DNA from: Chitinophagales bacterium
GTDB taxonomy: Bacteria; Bacteroidota; Bacteroidia; Chitinophagales; Saprospiraceae
Assembly: GCA_013299105.1 (NCBI GenBank)
Contig: JAAFJY010000016.1
Location: 101,568 to 165,567 of the forward strand
DNA length: 64,000 nucleotides
Reading direction: 5' to 3'
Shown here: in pieces, positions 1 to 7,118 of the stretch
Layout: each line of letters opens with the position of its first letter
How positions within the stretch are numbered: the stretch's first letter is position 1
Program-made: the position numbers and the translations under genes
Notes under the pieces: generated by a model
What the model was told of the DNA's origin: nothing
Database searches by the model: none
What the model saw: only the letters and a program-made list of their open reading frames with translations

Positions 1-2
1 AC

Positions 3-65
3 GGTAAGGTGGATCCCAACGCAAGTGCTGCCAAGCTTTGCCCAAGAGCAGGCAAAAAGTGGTGA
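3..65 (+). CDS. possible 3' end of a gene entering from the left edge
   Basis: One frame is open from the window edge to a TGA at 63-65 and reads as a basic C-terminus ending in GKKW. The other two forward frames give no better case. It is too short to identify and may be chance, so it is recorded only because the edge could cut a real gene upstream of cutA. Confidence 0.2.
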   Translation, partial: GKVDPNASAAKLCPRAGKKW

Positions 66-133
66 TTTTGAGCACAACAAGCGGCGATTGTTGCCTACTT
101 GTCAGAATCCTGCTTATTTTTTCGATAAAAAAC

Positions 134-460
134 ATGCCCTTCTTGGTCTTCTACGTCCCCCATGCCTCACTGGAGCAGGCGCAATTGCTGGGGAATCAAT
201 TGCTGTCAGAACGTTTGATCGCTTGCGCCAATTATTTCCCCATAGAAAGTGCTTACCATTGGCAAGGTCAAATCGAGGCCGAAGCTGAGTATGTATCGGT
301 CTTAAAAACCTCAATACGCCAAGAAAGCACCGTTGAAGCGCGCATCCAAGCGCTACATCCCTACGCCACACCCTGTATCACCCGCTGGGAAGTACGCGCC
401 AATGCCGATTACGAAGCCTGGATTGAAAAAGAAACCCAAATAGCCCCCTCCAAACTTTAA
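134..460 (+). CDS. cutA: CutA family divalent-cation tolerance protein
   Basis: A 108-residue protein of the CutA1 family, a small ferredoxin-like fold that forms tight trimers and is linked to copper and other divalent-cation tolerance; its exact biochemical role is unsettled even in model species. The family pattern is visible: an N-terminal beta strand (FLVFYVPHAS), the ERLIACANYFPIESAYHWQG core followed by an acidic stretch, VSVLKTS, and a C-terminal strand-helix with IEKET. The start at 134 gives the usual family length (about 105-110). A longer in-frame extension to 38 adds residues with no family match. It converges on the Fe-S protein gene at 504, with a repeat tract between them. Confidence 0.9.
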   Translation: MPFLVFYVPHASLEQAQLLGNQLLSERLIACANYFPIESAYHWQGQIEAEAEYVSVLKTSIRQESTVEARIQALHPYATPCITRWEVRANADYEAWIEKETQIAPSKL

Positions 461-472
461 TCGGAGCCCCTC

Positions 473-506
473 TCTTCAACCCTTCAACATTTCAACCTTT
501 CAACTA
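473..506 (-). repeat. 8-bp periodic (GTTGAARG)n tract, copy C1
   Basis: Four tandem octamers of form YTTCAACN on the plus strand. Read on the minus strand they start directly after the stop of the gene ending at 504. This belongs to family C (about 11 copies in the window). Confidence 0.8.
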
Positions 507-1286
507 CCTCACCATGTTGTTCACGATCAGCTCCGCCAAATCGTAAACCATTACCTCATCCTGCTTGTCCTTGGCTTTAATGCCGTCTTGCATCATGGTC
601 AGGCAGAATGGGCAGTTGGCAGCCACGATGCTGGCCCCGGTTTTGAGGGCTTCTTCGGCGCGCTCCAGGTTGATGCGCTTGTCGCCGGGTTCGTCTTCTT
701 TGAACATTTGTGCGCCACCAGCTCCGCAGCACAAGCCGTTGCTGCGGCAGCGTTTCATTTCCACCAATTGGCTATCGAGCGATTCCAACACCGCACGCGG
801 TGCTTCATACACGCCATTTACCCGGCCCAGGTAGCAAGAATCGTGGTAAGTGATTTTTTTTCCCTTGAAAGTACCCCCTTCCGACATTTTGATGCGGCCC
901 GCATTGATCAGTTCTTGCAACAATTGCGAATGGTGTACCACCTCATAGTTGCCGCCTAGCGCAGGGTATTCATTTTTCAGGGTATTGAAGCAATGCGGAC
1001 AAGCGGTTACGATTTTTTTCACTTCATACCCGTTCAAAATCTGGATATTTTGCAAGGCTAAAGTTTGGAACACAAACTCGTTGCCCGCCCGCCGGGCAGG
1101 GTCGCCCGTACACATTTCTTCGGTGCCGAGAATGGCGAATGACATGCCCACTGCGTCCAAAACCTGGCAAATGGCTTTGGTCACTTTTTGGGCACGAGCG
1201 TCAAAACTGCCAGCACAACCCACCCAAAACAGGATTTCTGGTTCGCGGCCTTCGGCGGCCATTTCGGCCATGGTATATACTTTCAT
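504..1286 (-). CDS. (Fe-S)-binding protein with two CCG domains, HdrB/LutA-like
   Basis: A 260-residue protein with two cysteine-rich CCG domains, as in heterodisulfide reductase HdrB, glycolate oxidase GlcF and lactate-utilisation LutA. The first CCG block begins with FWVGCAGSFDARA and continues with the CPHCFN cysteines. The second contains YHDSCYLGR and CRSNGLCCGAGG, then CPFCLTMM. Such domains bind a non-cubane or 4Fe-4S cluster and carry out thiol/disulfide or quinone-linked electron transfer. The gene lies 21 bp downstream of the membrane ferredoxin gene on the same strand, so the two almost certainly form one complex: an HdrE-like membrane part with HdrC-like clusters, plus HdrB. The electron donor and acceptor cannot be read from the sequence. 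The pair is common in Bacteroidota. Confidence 0.85.
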   Translation of the reverse strand: MKVYTMAEMAAEGREPEILFWVGCAGSFDARAQKVTKAICQVLDAVGMSFAILGTEEMCTGDPARRAGNEFVFQTLALQNIQILNGYEVKKIVTACPHCFNTLKNEYPALGGNYEVVHHSQLLQELINAGRIKMSEGGTFKGKKITYHDSCYLGRVNGVYEAPRAVLESLDSQLVEMKRCRSNGLCCGAGGAQMFKEDEPGDKRINLERAEEALKTGASIVAANCPFCLTMMQDGIKAKDKQDEVMVYDLAELIVNNMVR

Positions 1287-1307
1287 GGTGTTTACTTCGT
1301 GGTGGGT

Positions 1308-2630
1308 TTACAAATCGGCTTTCCAGGCATCGCGGTCTTGCGACATCGACCAAACGGCTCCACTGTTTTCGAGGCTATTGAACATCGGCAGCCATTCTTG
1401 CGGGCCTTGTGACAGACTCAGGATTTCGTAGCGACGCAGCTTCAAGATCGGCTCCAAGGGGTTGATCAGTACCGGGCAAGCCTCTACGCAGGCATTACAA
1501 GTGGTGCAGGCATGTATTTCTTCGGCAGCGATGTAGTCGAACAAGCTGCGGCCATCGTCAAAATTACTTGCACTCAAGGGCTGGTTTTTGTCCTTGGCAA
1601 AATCGGCGTTCCCGCTGTCCAGTTTTTTGCCAATTTCATCGGCGCGGTCGCGGATGTCCATCACGATTTTGCGGGGCGAGAGTTTTTTGCCCGTCAGGTT
1701 GGCAGGGCATACGGCGGTACAGCGGCCACATTCGGTACAACTGTAAGCGTCGAGGACGTTTTTCCAAGAAAGCGAGGGCACATCATTGGCCCCAAATTCC
1801 AGGTTTTCGGCATTGACCGCATCAGTGCTCTCCACTGGTATGCCGAACATGGACTTGACTTCGTTCATGATTTCAGGCATGTTTTCCATCTCGCCACGCG
1901 ACTTGAGGCTGGCAAAGTAGGTGTTGGGGAAAGCGAAAATGATGTGTAAGTGCTTGGAAAATGGCAAGTAATTCAAAAAAGCAAAGACCACCAGGATATG
2001 GCCCCACCACCCTACTCTTTCGAGTAAATGCAAAGTTGACTCCCCGGTTCCTTCCCAGATCGGCGACAAAAACTGGCTAACCGCAAATCCATATTTGTTG
2101 TCGTGCAGGTGCATGTCGCTGCTGTTCATCAAGAAAATGAAGAAAATCAGAAAGATTTCGAGCACCAAAATGAGGTTTGCGTCTTTGCTGGGCCAGCCTT
2201 TCATTTCGGGCTTGTGAAAACGACTCAAGCGCATGATGTTGCGGCGGACCAAAAAAGCGATGGTCGCTACCAAGGCCAAAACGCTCAGCACCTCAATAAA
2301 ACTGATGATGAAGGAGTAAAAGCCCCCCAAAGGTGCATAAAAAAAGCGATGGGTACCAAAAATACCATCCACCAATATTTCGATCAACTCGACTTGGGTG
2401 ATCACAAAAGCCACATAAATGAACAGGTGCAAAACCGCCGGAATCCAACGCTTGAACATTTTCTGTTGCCCCAAAGCAATCAGGAACACGTTGCCCCAGC
2501 GTTGGCGGGTATCGCCTTCGATGGCCAGTTCTTTGCCCAGCAGAATGTTGCGGCGAATTTTTAGAAATTCCCGTCCGGCAAAAACAAAACTACCAACGGC
2601 AATCAAAGTAAAAATGATGGATGAAATCAT
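1308..2630 (-). CDS. membrane-anchored 2x[4Fe-4S] ferredoxin, HdrE/HdrC-like fusion
   Basis: About 440 residues. The N-terminal half is a multi-helix membrane domain of the nitrate-reductase-gamma/HdrE type, with several hydrophobic helices from MISSIIFTLIAVGSFVFAG through LILVLEIFLIFFIFLM and spaced histidines able to ligate haem b. The C-terminal half is a soluble dicluster ferredoxin with CTECGRCTAVCP and CTTCNACVEACP. This is the HdrC arrangement and normally passes electrons between a quinone or haem and an HdrB-type CCG subunit, encoded next downstream. I chose the start at 2630 because translation then begins directly at the first membrane helix; the upstream 57 in-frame residues are basic and resemble non-coding sequence. 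Probably a respiratory electron-transfer module at the inner membrane; substrate unknown. Confidence 0.8.
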   Translation of the reverse strand: MISSIIFTLIAVGSFVFAGREFLKIRRNILLGKELAIEGDTRQRWGNVFLIALGQQKMFKRWIPAVLHLFIYVAFVITQVELIEILVDGIFGTHRFFYAPLGGFYSFIISFIEVLSVLALVATIAFLVRRNIMRLSRFHKPEMKGWPSKDANLILVLEIFLIFFIFLMNSSDMHLHDNKYGFAVSQFLSPIWEGTGESTLHLLERVGWWGHILVVFAFLNYLPFSKHLHIIFAFPNTYFASLKSRGEMENMPEIMNEVKSMFGIPVESTDAVNAENLEFGANDVPSLSWKNVLDAYSCTECGRCTAVCPANLTGKKLSPRKIVMDIRDRADEIGKKLDSGNADFAKDKNQPLSASNFDDGRSLFDYIAAEEIHACTTCNACVEACPVLINPLEPILKLRRYEILSLSQGPQEWLPMFNSLENSGAVWSMSQDRDAWKADL

Positions 2631-2950
2631 TCCTGATGAGTTGAAAAGCGAATTTTCGCTAAAGTACGGTTTGTGTAAATTTTGCACAAACTCTAGGGTA
2701 AAAAAACGGGAAACTAAAGCATAATTTAGATTGCTTCTTAAAAGAGCACGTTTAAATATTGGAGGCTTAGGCAGAAAACGAGGCGAATTTTGACTAATCA
2801 AGGCAGGAAAAGCGGAGTTATGCAGCGCATAATGAGCATTTTCCTAACGATGAGTAGGCGAAATTAGGCTGTTTTATGACAAGCAAATAATTTTAAACAT
2901 GCTCAAAAGATTTCCAAAAACTCCCTATTTTGTCGCAAAAATCAGCAAGC
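2631..2950. other. divergent intergenic region with hairpins and repeat D1
   Basis: About 320 bp between divergent genes. It holds a small hairpin GCGAA-TT-TTCGC (2649-2660), a second one GTTTGTG/CACAAAC (about 2670-2692), and repeat D1. No protein-coding sequence is convincing here. Promoters for both flanking genes must lie here, but no clean TAnnTTTG box was found. Confidence 0.6.
2744..2876 (+). repeat. dispersed repeat family D, copy D1
   Basis: This shares an ordered series of blocks with the reverse complement of 15551-15650: GAGCACGTTT, then GAGGCG, then AAAAGCGGAGTTATGC, the palindrome, ATAATGAGCATTTT, TAACGA and GGC-TTTT. The core TTATGCAGCGCATAA (2818-2832) is an imperfect palindrome. 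The element is non-coding. Confidence 0.7.
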
Positions 2951-3448
2951 ATGTCCTTAAAAATCCTGAATCATCGGCAAATCGAGCAAAAAGTGCAGCG
3001 CCTGGCCATCCAGATTTTGGAGGACAACCTGGAGGAAACGCAACTTATCATTGCTGGAATAAACCAAAGGGGCATGGCTCTGGCGAAAATGTTGGTGGAG
3101 CGCTTGCAAAAACTGAGCACTAAACCCATCCAACTCACCCAAATCAAACTCAATCCTGCCGCCCCCTTGCAAGACGGCATCGCTCTGGATATGCCCATTG
3201 AGCAACTCAAAGACCAGGTGGTGATTGTCGTAGATGACGTTGCCAACACGGGCCGTACCCTGTTTTACGCCTGCAAACCCATCTTGGAGACCGTCCCCAA
3301 GAAGCTGGAAGCAGCAGTGTTGGTGGACCGCACCCACAAGTCCTTCCCGATCAGCGTAAATTATGTAGGGCTTTCCCTGGCTACAACTTTAGCAGAAAAC
3401 ATCGAAGTGGAAATGGGCCAGGAAGAAATGGCCGCCTACCTCATTTAA
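2951..3448 (+). CDS. phosphoribosyltransferase family protein (PyrR-like)
   Basis: A 165-residue type I phosphoribosyltransferase. The PRPP-binding loop is clear as VIVVDDVANTGRT (around residues 89-101), with the two acidic residues followed by the T-G-R-T phosphate loop. The N-terminal LIIAGINQRGMALA matches the start of PyrR and related enzymes, where a strand-loop binds pyrophosphate. The C-terminal VDRTHKSFPISVNYVGLSLATTL is the PyrR-type hood region. PyrR regulates the pyr operon and has uracil phosphoribosyltransferase activity; no pyr genes are adjacent, so the nucleobase substrate is uncertain. The start at 2951 is chosen over 2930 because alignment to the family begins at ILNHRQIEQKV. 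Confidence 0.8.
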   Translation: MSLKILNHRQIEQKVQRLAIQILEDNLEETQLIIAGINQRGMALAKMLVERLQKLSTKPIQLTQIKLNPAAPLQDGIALDMPIEQLKDQVVIVVDDVANTGRTLFYACKPILETVPKKLEAAVLVDRTHKSFPISVNYVGLSLATTLAENIEVEMGQEEMAAYLI

Positions 3449-3456
3449 AGCCCTTC

Positions 3457-3488
3457 TTTTCAACATTTCAACCCTTCAACTTTTCAAC
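3457..3488 (-). repeat. 8-bp periodic (GTTGAARG)n tract, copy C2
   Basis: TTTTCAAC/ATTTCAAC/CCTTCAAC/TTTTCAAC octamers in the 44-bp gap between convergent genes. In the orientation G-T-T-G-A-A they read away from the stop of the minus-strand nuclease gene. Family C. Confidence 0.8.
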
Positions 3489-3492
3489 CTCG

Positions 3493-4404
3493 CTAAGGCT
3501 CCTTGTTCCACTTATTGACCCTCAATTCAAAGCGTTTTTTGCTGAAGGGCCAAAGGTCAAGATTGTACTTGCTTTCTATTGCTTTTTCCAGTTCATTGCT
3601 CATCAGCTCTGGAAAGAAGTTGATGCCAGTCATTTTTTCCACCTCGTCAATCGACTTTGCGTACTTGAACAAAGGCTCGTAGCTCACTTCATTGGGGATC
3701 ACAAAAGCGATGCCCTTCATTTCGGGCTCTGAAATGTCCAGCAACACCTTATAATAGGCGGTTGGAATGGTCACTTCGTTTTTGCCAATGCTGCCTTTTC
3801 CGCCTTTTTCCAGAATTGGGCCAGTTACGATGTACAGTTTTTTGAACTTGCGTGCCCAATCGCGGGTCAATTCTTCGAGTTCTTTCCAGACTCCCTTGTT
3901 GAAATCACGGGCTTGGGGGCTGATGTTGCTCATGTAAAAAGTCTCGTTCAGCGCTTTTTCATCAAACGACATGTCGGCAGCGGGCACCAGATGGCCACGG
4001 TCATAGCCACTGCCCCGGTAATCGTACCAGGATGCCGAACCCGTTTTCACCAGAGGATCATCTTCAAAACGGTCTGGCCTTTCGAATTTGTTTTCGTTAA
4101 GGCGTTCGCGGGTAAGCACGTAAGCCACCCAATCTGCTTGTTCGTGCAGCTCGTTGTAGCCCAGGCTAAAGTACTTGTGTTGCACCACTTGGCGGCTTTT
4201 GGATCGAGGCAAGTAATATTCCTTGTCGTCCACGCGGTCAACCGGGGTTACTTGTTCCTCTGCTTCCGGCATTTGGATTTTCATGCCTGCAAACTGGTTG
4301 TAAACAGCAATCAAGCCGCACAAAATGGCAGCAAAAAGCCCTACCCTGACCAATGAGCCCCCTTTTTTGCCTTGGTAATCGTGGTTGCGACGAAATTTAG
4401 CCAT
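3493..4404 (-). CDS. membrane-anchored DNA/RNA non-specific endonuclease (DRGH, beta-beta-alpha-Me)
   Basis: A 303-residue NUC1-family endonuclease of the Serratia nuclease/EndoG type. The catalytic motif DRGH is at residues 135-138 in GYDRGHLVPAADM, with the downstream Asn-containing helix (FYMSNISPQARDFNKGVWKELE) that coordinates the metal, and the later IVTGPILEKGG strand typical of the family. An N-terminal basic stretch is followed by one hydrophobic helix (about 20-36), so the catalytic domain is probably anchored in the inner membrane and faces the periplasm. The start at 4404 gives a compact N-in membrane anchor; the longer reading to 4596 adds 64 low-complexity residues. Likely role: nutrient nucleic-acid breakdown or defence against incoming DNA. 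No immunity gene is adjacent. Confidence 0.88.
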   Translation of the reverse strand: MAKFRRNHDYQGKKGGSLVRVGLFAAILCGLIAVYNQFAGMKIQMPEAEEQVTPVDRVDDKEYYLPRSKSRQVVQHKYFSLGYNELHEQADWVAYVLTRERLNENKFERPDRFEDDPLVKTGSASWYDYRGSGYDRGHLVPAADMSFDEKALNETFYMSNISPQARDFNKGVWKELEELTRDWARKFKKLYIVTGPILEKGGKGSIGKNEVTIPTAYYKVLLDISEPEMKGIAFVIPNEVSYEPLFKYAKSIDEVEKMTGINFFPELMSNELEKAIESKYNLDLWPFSKKRFELRVNKWNKEP

Positions 4405-4627
4405 GCGAATCGTTTTGCGGGTGAATTTCGGGTGAAGCTTTGAGTTTTTTGCAATATTGGCGCGTTTATTTTTACAAAATGTTTGGTTTTCATTAATTTC
4501 AGCGAATTCTTGTTTGTGAAATGCTATTTTCGCTGATGTCCGAAACTGGTCATTTCTGTTCAAAAGTGGGCAAAGTACTTGCATTGCGTTTCCCACAATA
4601 ATTTAAAAATCAATAAATTATCCTTTT

Positions 4628-4643
4628 TGGCACAGCATTTGCA
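4628..4643 (+). promoter_or_regulatory. sigma-54 (RpoN) -24/-12 promoter
   Basis: The sequence TGGCAC-AGCAT-TTGCA matches the sigma-54 consensus (TGGCAC-N5-TTGCW), with GG at 4629-4630 and GC at 4641-4642, giving the required 12-bp register. Transcription would start near 4654, about 25 bp before the permease start. A sigma-54 activator gene is present at 16982-18292, although it is not linked. Confidence 0.75.
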
Positions 4644-4680
4644 CCTCTGATCACAACTTTTTCGCTCCAAAATGTGCTGC

Positions 4681-7083
4681 ATGTTTTACCATCAATTACT
4701 ATTCGCTTACCGGAACATTTTGAAAAACCGGATTTCCTCCCTGGTCAACATCGGCGGCCTTGCCCTCGGTATCTCCATCGCGATCCTGATTGGCTTATGG
4801 ATTTGGGACGAGCTGAGTTACAATAAGTACCACCAGCACTACGACGACATTGCCCAAGTGTGGAGTATCCGCAGCGAAAATGGCAAGCTCAGCAGTGCCA
4901 ATGCCTTGCCCTATCCTTTGAAAGAAGCGGTAGCAACGCAATACGGGCAACATTTTCAAAAGGTGTTGCGGGCATATTGGGTAGATGATTTCATCCTTTC
5001 GCAAGGAGATCAAAAAATCAAAAGCAAAGGGGAGTTCATTGAGCATGGCGTTATTGAAATGTTATCTTTGAAAATGCTCCAGGGGAACCACTCCTCGCTC
5101 AAAGACTTGCATTCGATCATCCTGTCAGCTTCAACGGCCAAAGCCCTGTTTGGCGACCGCGACCCCATGGGCGAAACCATAAAAATCGACAACCACATGG
5201 ACGCCGTAGTCAGCGGCATTTACGAGGACATACCAGACAACAACCGCTTTGGCGAAGTCAAGTTTTTCTCCAATTTCGAGCTTTTTGCCTCCTCCAATGA
5301 ATGGGTACAAGGGGTAAAAAACGATTGGAACGACTACTCCTTCAACTTGTATGTGCAAATCCGACCTGAAGCTGAAATGGAAAAAGTCGATGCCCTGCTG
5401 GCAAATTTTTACCGCAAAAACGGAGCGAATCTATTGGGTAAGCAGGCCGCAAAAAGCAAACCCTCCCTGAAACTGGTGCCGATGAAAACTTGGCGTTTGT
5501 ACGGTGAAATGGTCAATGGCAAACCATCAGCTGGCCGGGTTACTTATGTATATCTGTTTGCTTACATTGGCTTGTTTGTGCTGCTCTTGGCTTGTATCAA
5601 CTTCGTCAATTTAAGCACTGCCCGCAGTGTAAAACGGGCCAAAGGCGTAGGCATTCTCAAAGCGATTGGGGTTTCGAGAATGAATCTTATTTTTCAGTTT
5701 TTGAGCGAATCTTTCCTGATTGTAGCTTTGGCTTTTGGGGTGTCTTTTGTTTTTATAGCCTTACTTTTGCCCTCTTTTAATCATTTGGTGGACAAAAAAT
5801 TACATTTACCATTTGAACAAACCCTATTTTGGGCCATGTTGGTAGGATTTTGGGCATTCACTGGTTTATTGGCAGGTCTATATCCGGCATTTTACCTTTC
5901 CGCTTTCCAACCCACAAAAGTGCTCAAAGGGACCATTCGCAGCGGGCGATTTGCGGCTCTACCCCGCCAGGTTTTGGTCTCAGTGCAATTCACCGTTTCT
6001 GTTTTGTTGATGATCGGCACAGTAGTGGTCTACCAACAAATCCAACATGCCCGCAACCGCCCCATCGGCTATGATCCTCAAAAATTGATTACGGTGTCGA
6101 TGAACGACCCAGGGTATTTCAAAAAATTTGAGACCATTCGTGCGCAATTGAAAGCCACCGAAGTGGTCAAGGAAGTGGCCTGTTCTTCCAGCCCCATGAC
6201 TGGCATCTGGGACAATACCGATGGTTGGTCCTGGAAAGGCAAAGATCCGGCCACTTCCTCCGTTTTTGCTTTCAACTATGTTTCCAATGGTTTTAGCAAA
6301 ACAGCTGGTTTTGAATTTAGCAAAGGCCGGGATTTTTCTAACCATACCGTGATTGATTCCAATTCGGTCATCATCAATGAGGCAGCGGTCAAATTCATGC
6401 AACTCGAAAACCCGATCGGTGAACAGTTGCGCCACGAAAGAGATGGACTCAGCCTCAACATCATCGGGGTAGTCAAAGACCAGATCAGTGAATCGCCTTA
6501 TGATCCCGTCAGGCCAATGGTCTATTGGTTGAGCGAAAATTACATTTCGCACCTGCACATCAAGATCAAACCCGAAGCTGGGGCAAGTGATGCGCTGAAA
6601 AAAATAGAAAAAGCGCTGAAAAAAGTTGCTCCCACGATGCTTTTTGATTACCGTTTTATCGACAGCGAGTACGGAGCCAAATTCAGTCAGGAACAACGCA
6701 TTGGTGAGTTGGCGGGTTTTTGTGGCCTGATGGCCATCTTGATTTCTTGCTTGGGGCTCTTTGGCCTGGCTTCTTTTGTAGCGGAGCAACGCACCAAAGA
6801 AATTGGCATTCGCAAGGTGTTGGGGGCTAATCTTACCCAACTTTGGGCTTTGATGTCCAGAGATTTCTTGTTGCCCGTTTTGATTTCTTGCTTTTTGGCC
6901 ATCCCGATTGCCAATCACTACTTGCAAAACTGGCTGGAAAGCTACACTTACCGGGTCGAGCTCAGTTGGGTCGTTTTCGCAATTGTTGGATTGGGAGCCT
7001 TAACCATCACCATGCTGACTGTGAGTTACCAGGCCATCAAAACTGCCCTGCTCAACCCAAGCAAGACTTTAAAAAGCGAGTAA
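4681..7083 (+). CDS. ABC transporter permease, MacB-core/FtsX type
   Basis: About 800 residues in the tandem FtsX arrangement found widely in Bacteroidota: an N-terminal membrane helix (ISSLVNIGGLALGISIAILI), a periplasmic MacB-like core, three helices near residues 290-420, a second periplasmic core, and three C-terminal helices ending before KTALLNPSKTLKSE. Each half carries the FtsX signature (RAKGVGILKAIGVSR and RTKEIGIRKVLGAN). Such proteins work with a LolD/MacB-type ATPase and usually drive mechanotransmission or lipoprotein/small-molecule export; no ATPase is next to it. The start at 4681 (MFYHQLLFAYRNILKN) matches the family N-terminus better than ATG 4672. A sigma-54 promoter lies just upstream and a related permease follows 35 bp downstream. 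Confidence 0.88.
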   Translation: MFYHQLLFAYRNILKNRISSLVNIGGLALGISIAILIGLWIWDELSYNKYHQHYDDIAQVWSIRSENGKLSSANALPYPLKEAVATQYGQHFQKVLRAYWVDDFILSQGDQKIKSKGEFIEHGVIEMLSLKMLQGNHSSLKDLHSIILSASTAKALFGDRDPMGETIKIDNHMDAVVSGIYEDIPDNNRFGEVKFFSNFELFASSNEWVQGVKNDWNDYSFNLYVQIRPEAEMEKVDALLANFYRKNGANLLGKQAAKSKPSLKLVPMKTWRLYGEMVNGKPSAGRVTYVYLFAYIGLFVLLLACINFVNLSTARSVKRAKGVGILKAIGVSRMNLIFQFLSESFLIVALAFGVSFVFIALLLPSFNHLVDKKLHLPFEQTLFWAMLVGFWAFTGLLAGLYPAFYLSAFQPTKVLKGTIRSGRFAALPRQVLVSVQFTVSVLLMIGTVVVYQQIQHARNRPIGYDPQKLITVSMNDPGYFKKFETIRAQLKATEVVKEVACSSSPMTGIWDNTDGWSWKGKDPATSSVFAFNYVSNGFSKTAGFEFSKGRDFSNHTVIDSNSVIINEAAVKFMQLENPIGEQLRHERDGLSLNIIGVVKDQISESPYDPVRPMVYWLSENYISHLHIKIKPEAGASDALKKIEKALKKVAPTMLFDYRFIDSEYGAKFSQEQRIGELAGFCGLMAILISCLGLFGLASFVAEQRTKEIGIRKVLGANLTQLWALMSRDFLLPVLISCFLAIPIANHYLQNWLESYTYRVELSWVVFAIVGLGALTITMLTVSYQAIKTALLNPSKTLKSE

Positions 7084-7118
7084 AAGACTTTCACCATCAG
7101 CCAATAAAATCTCCACCA

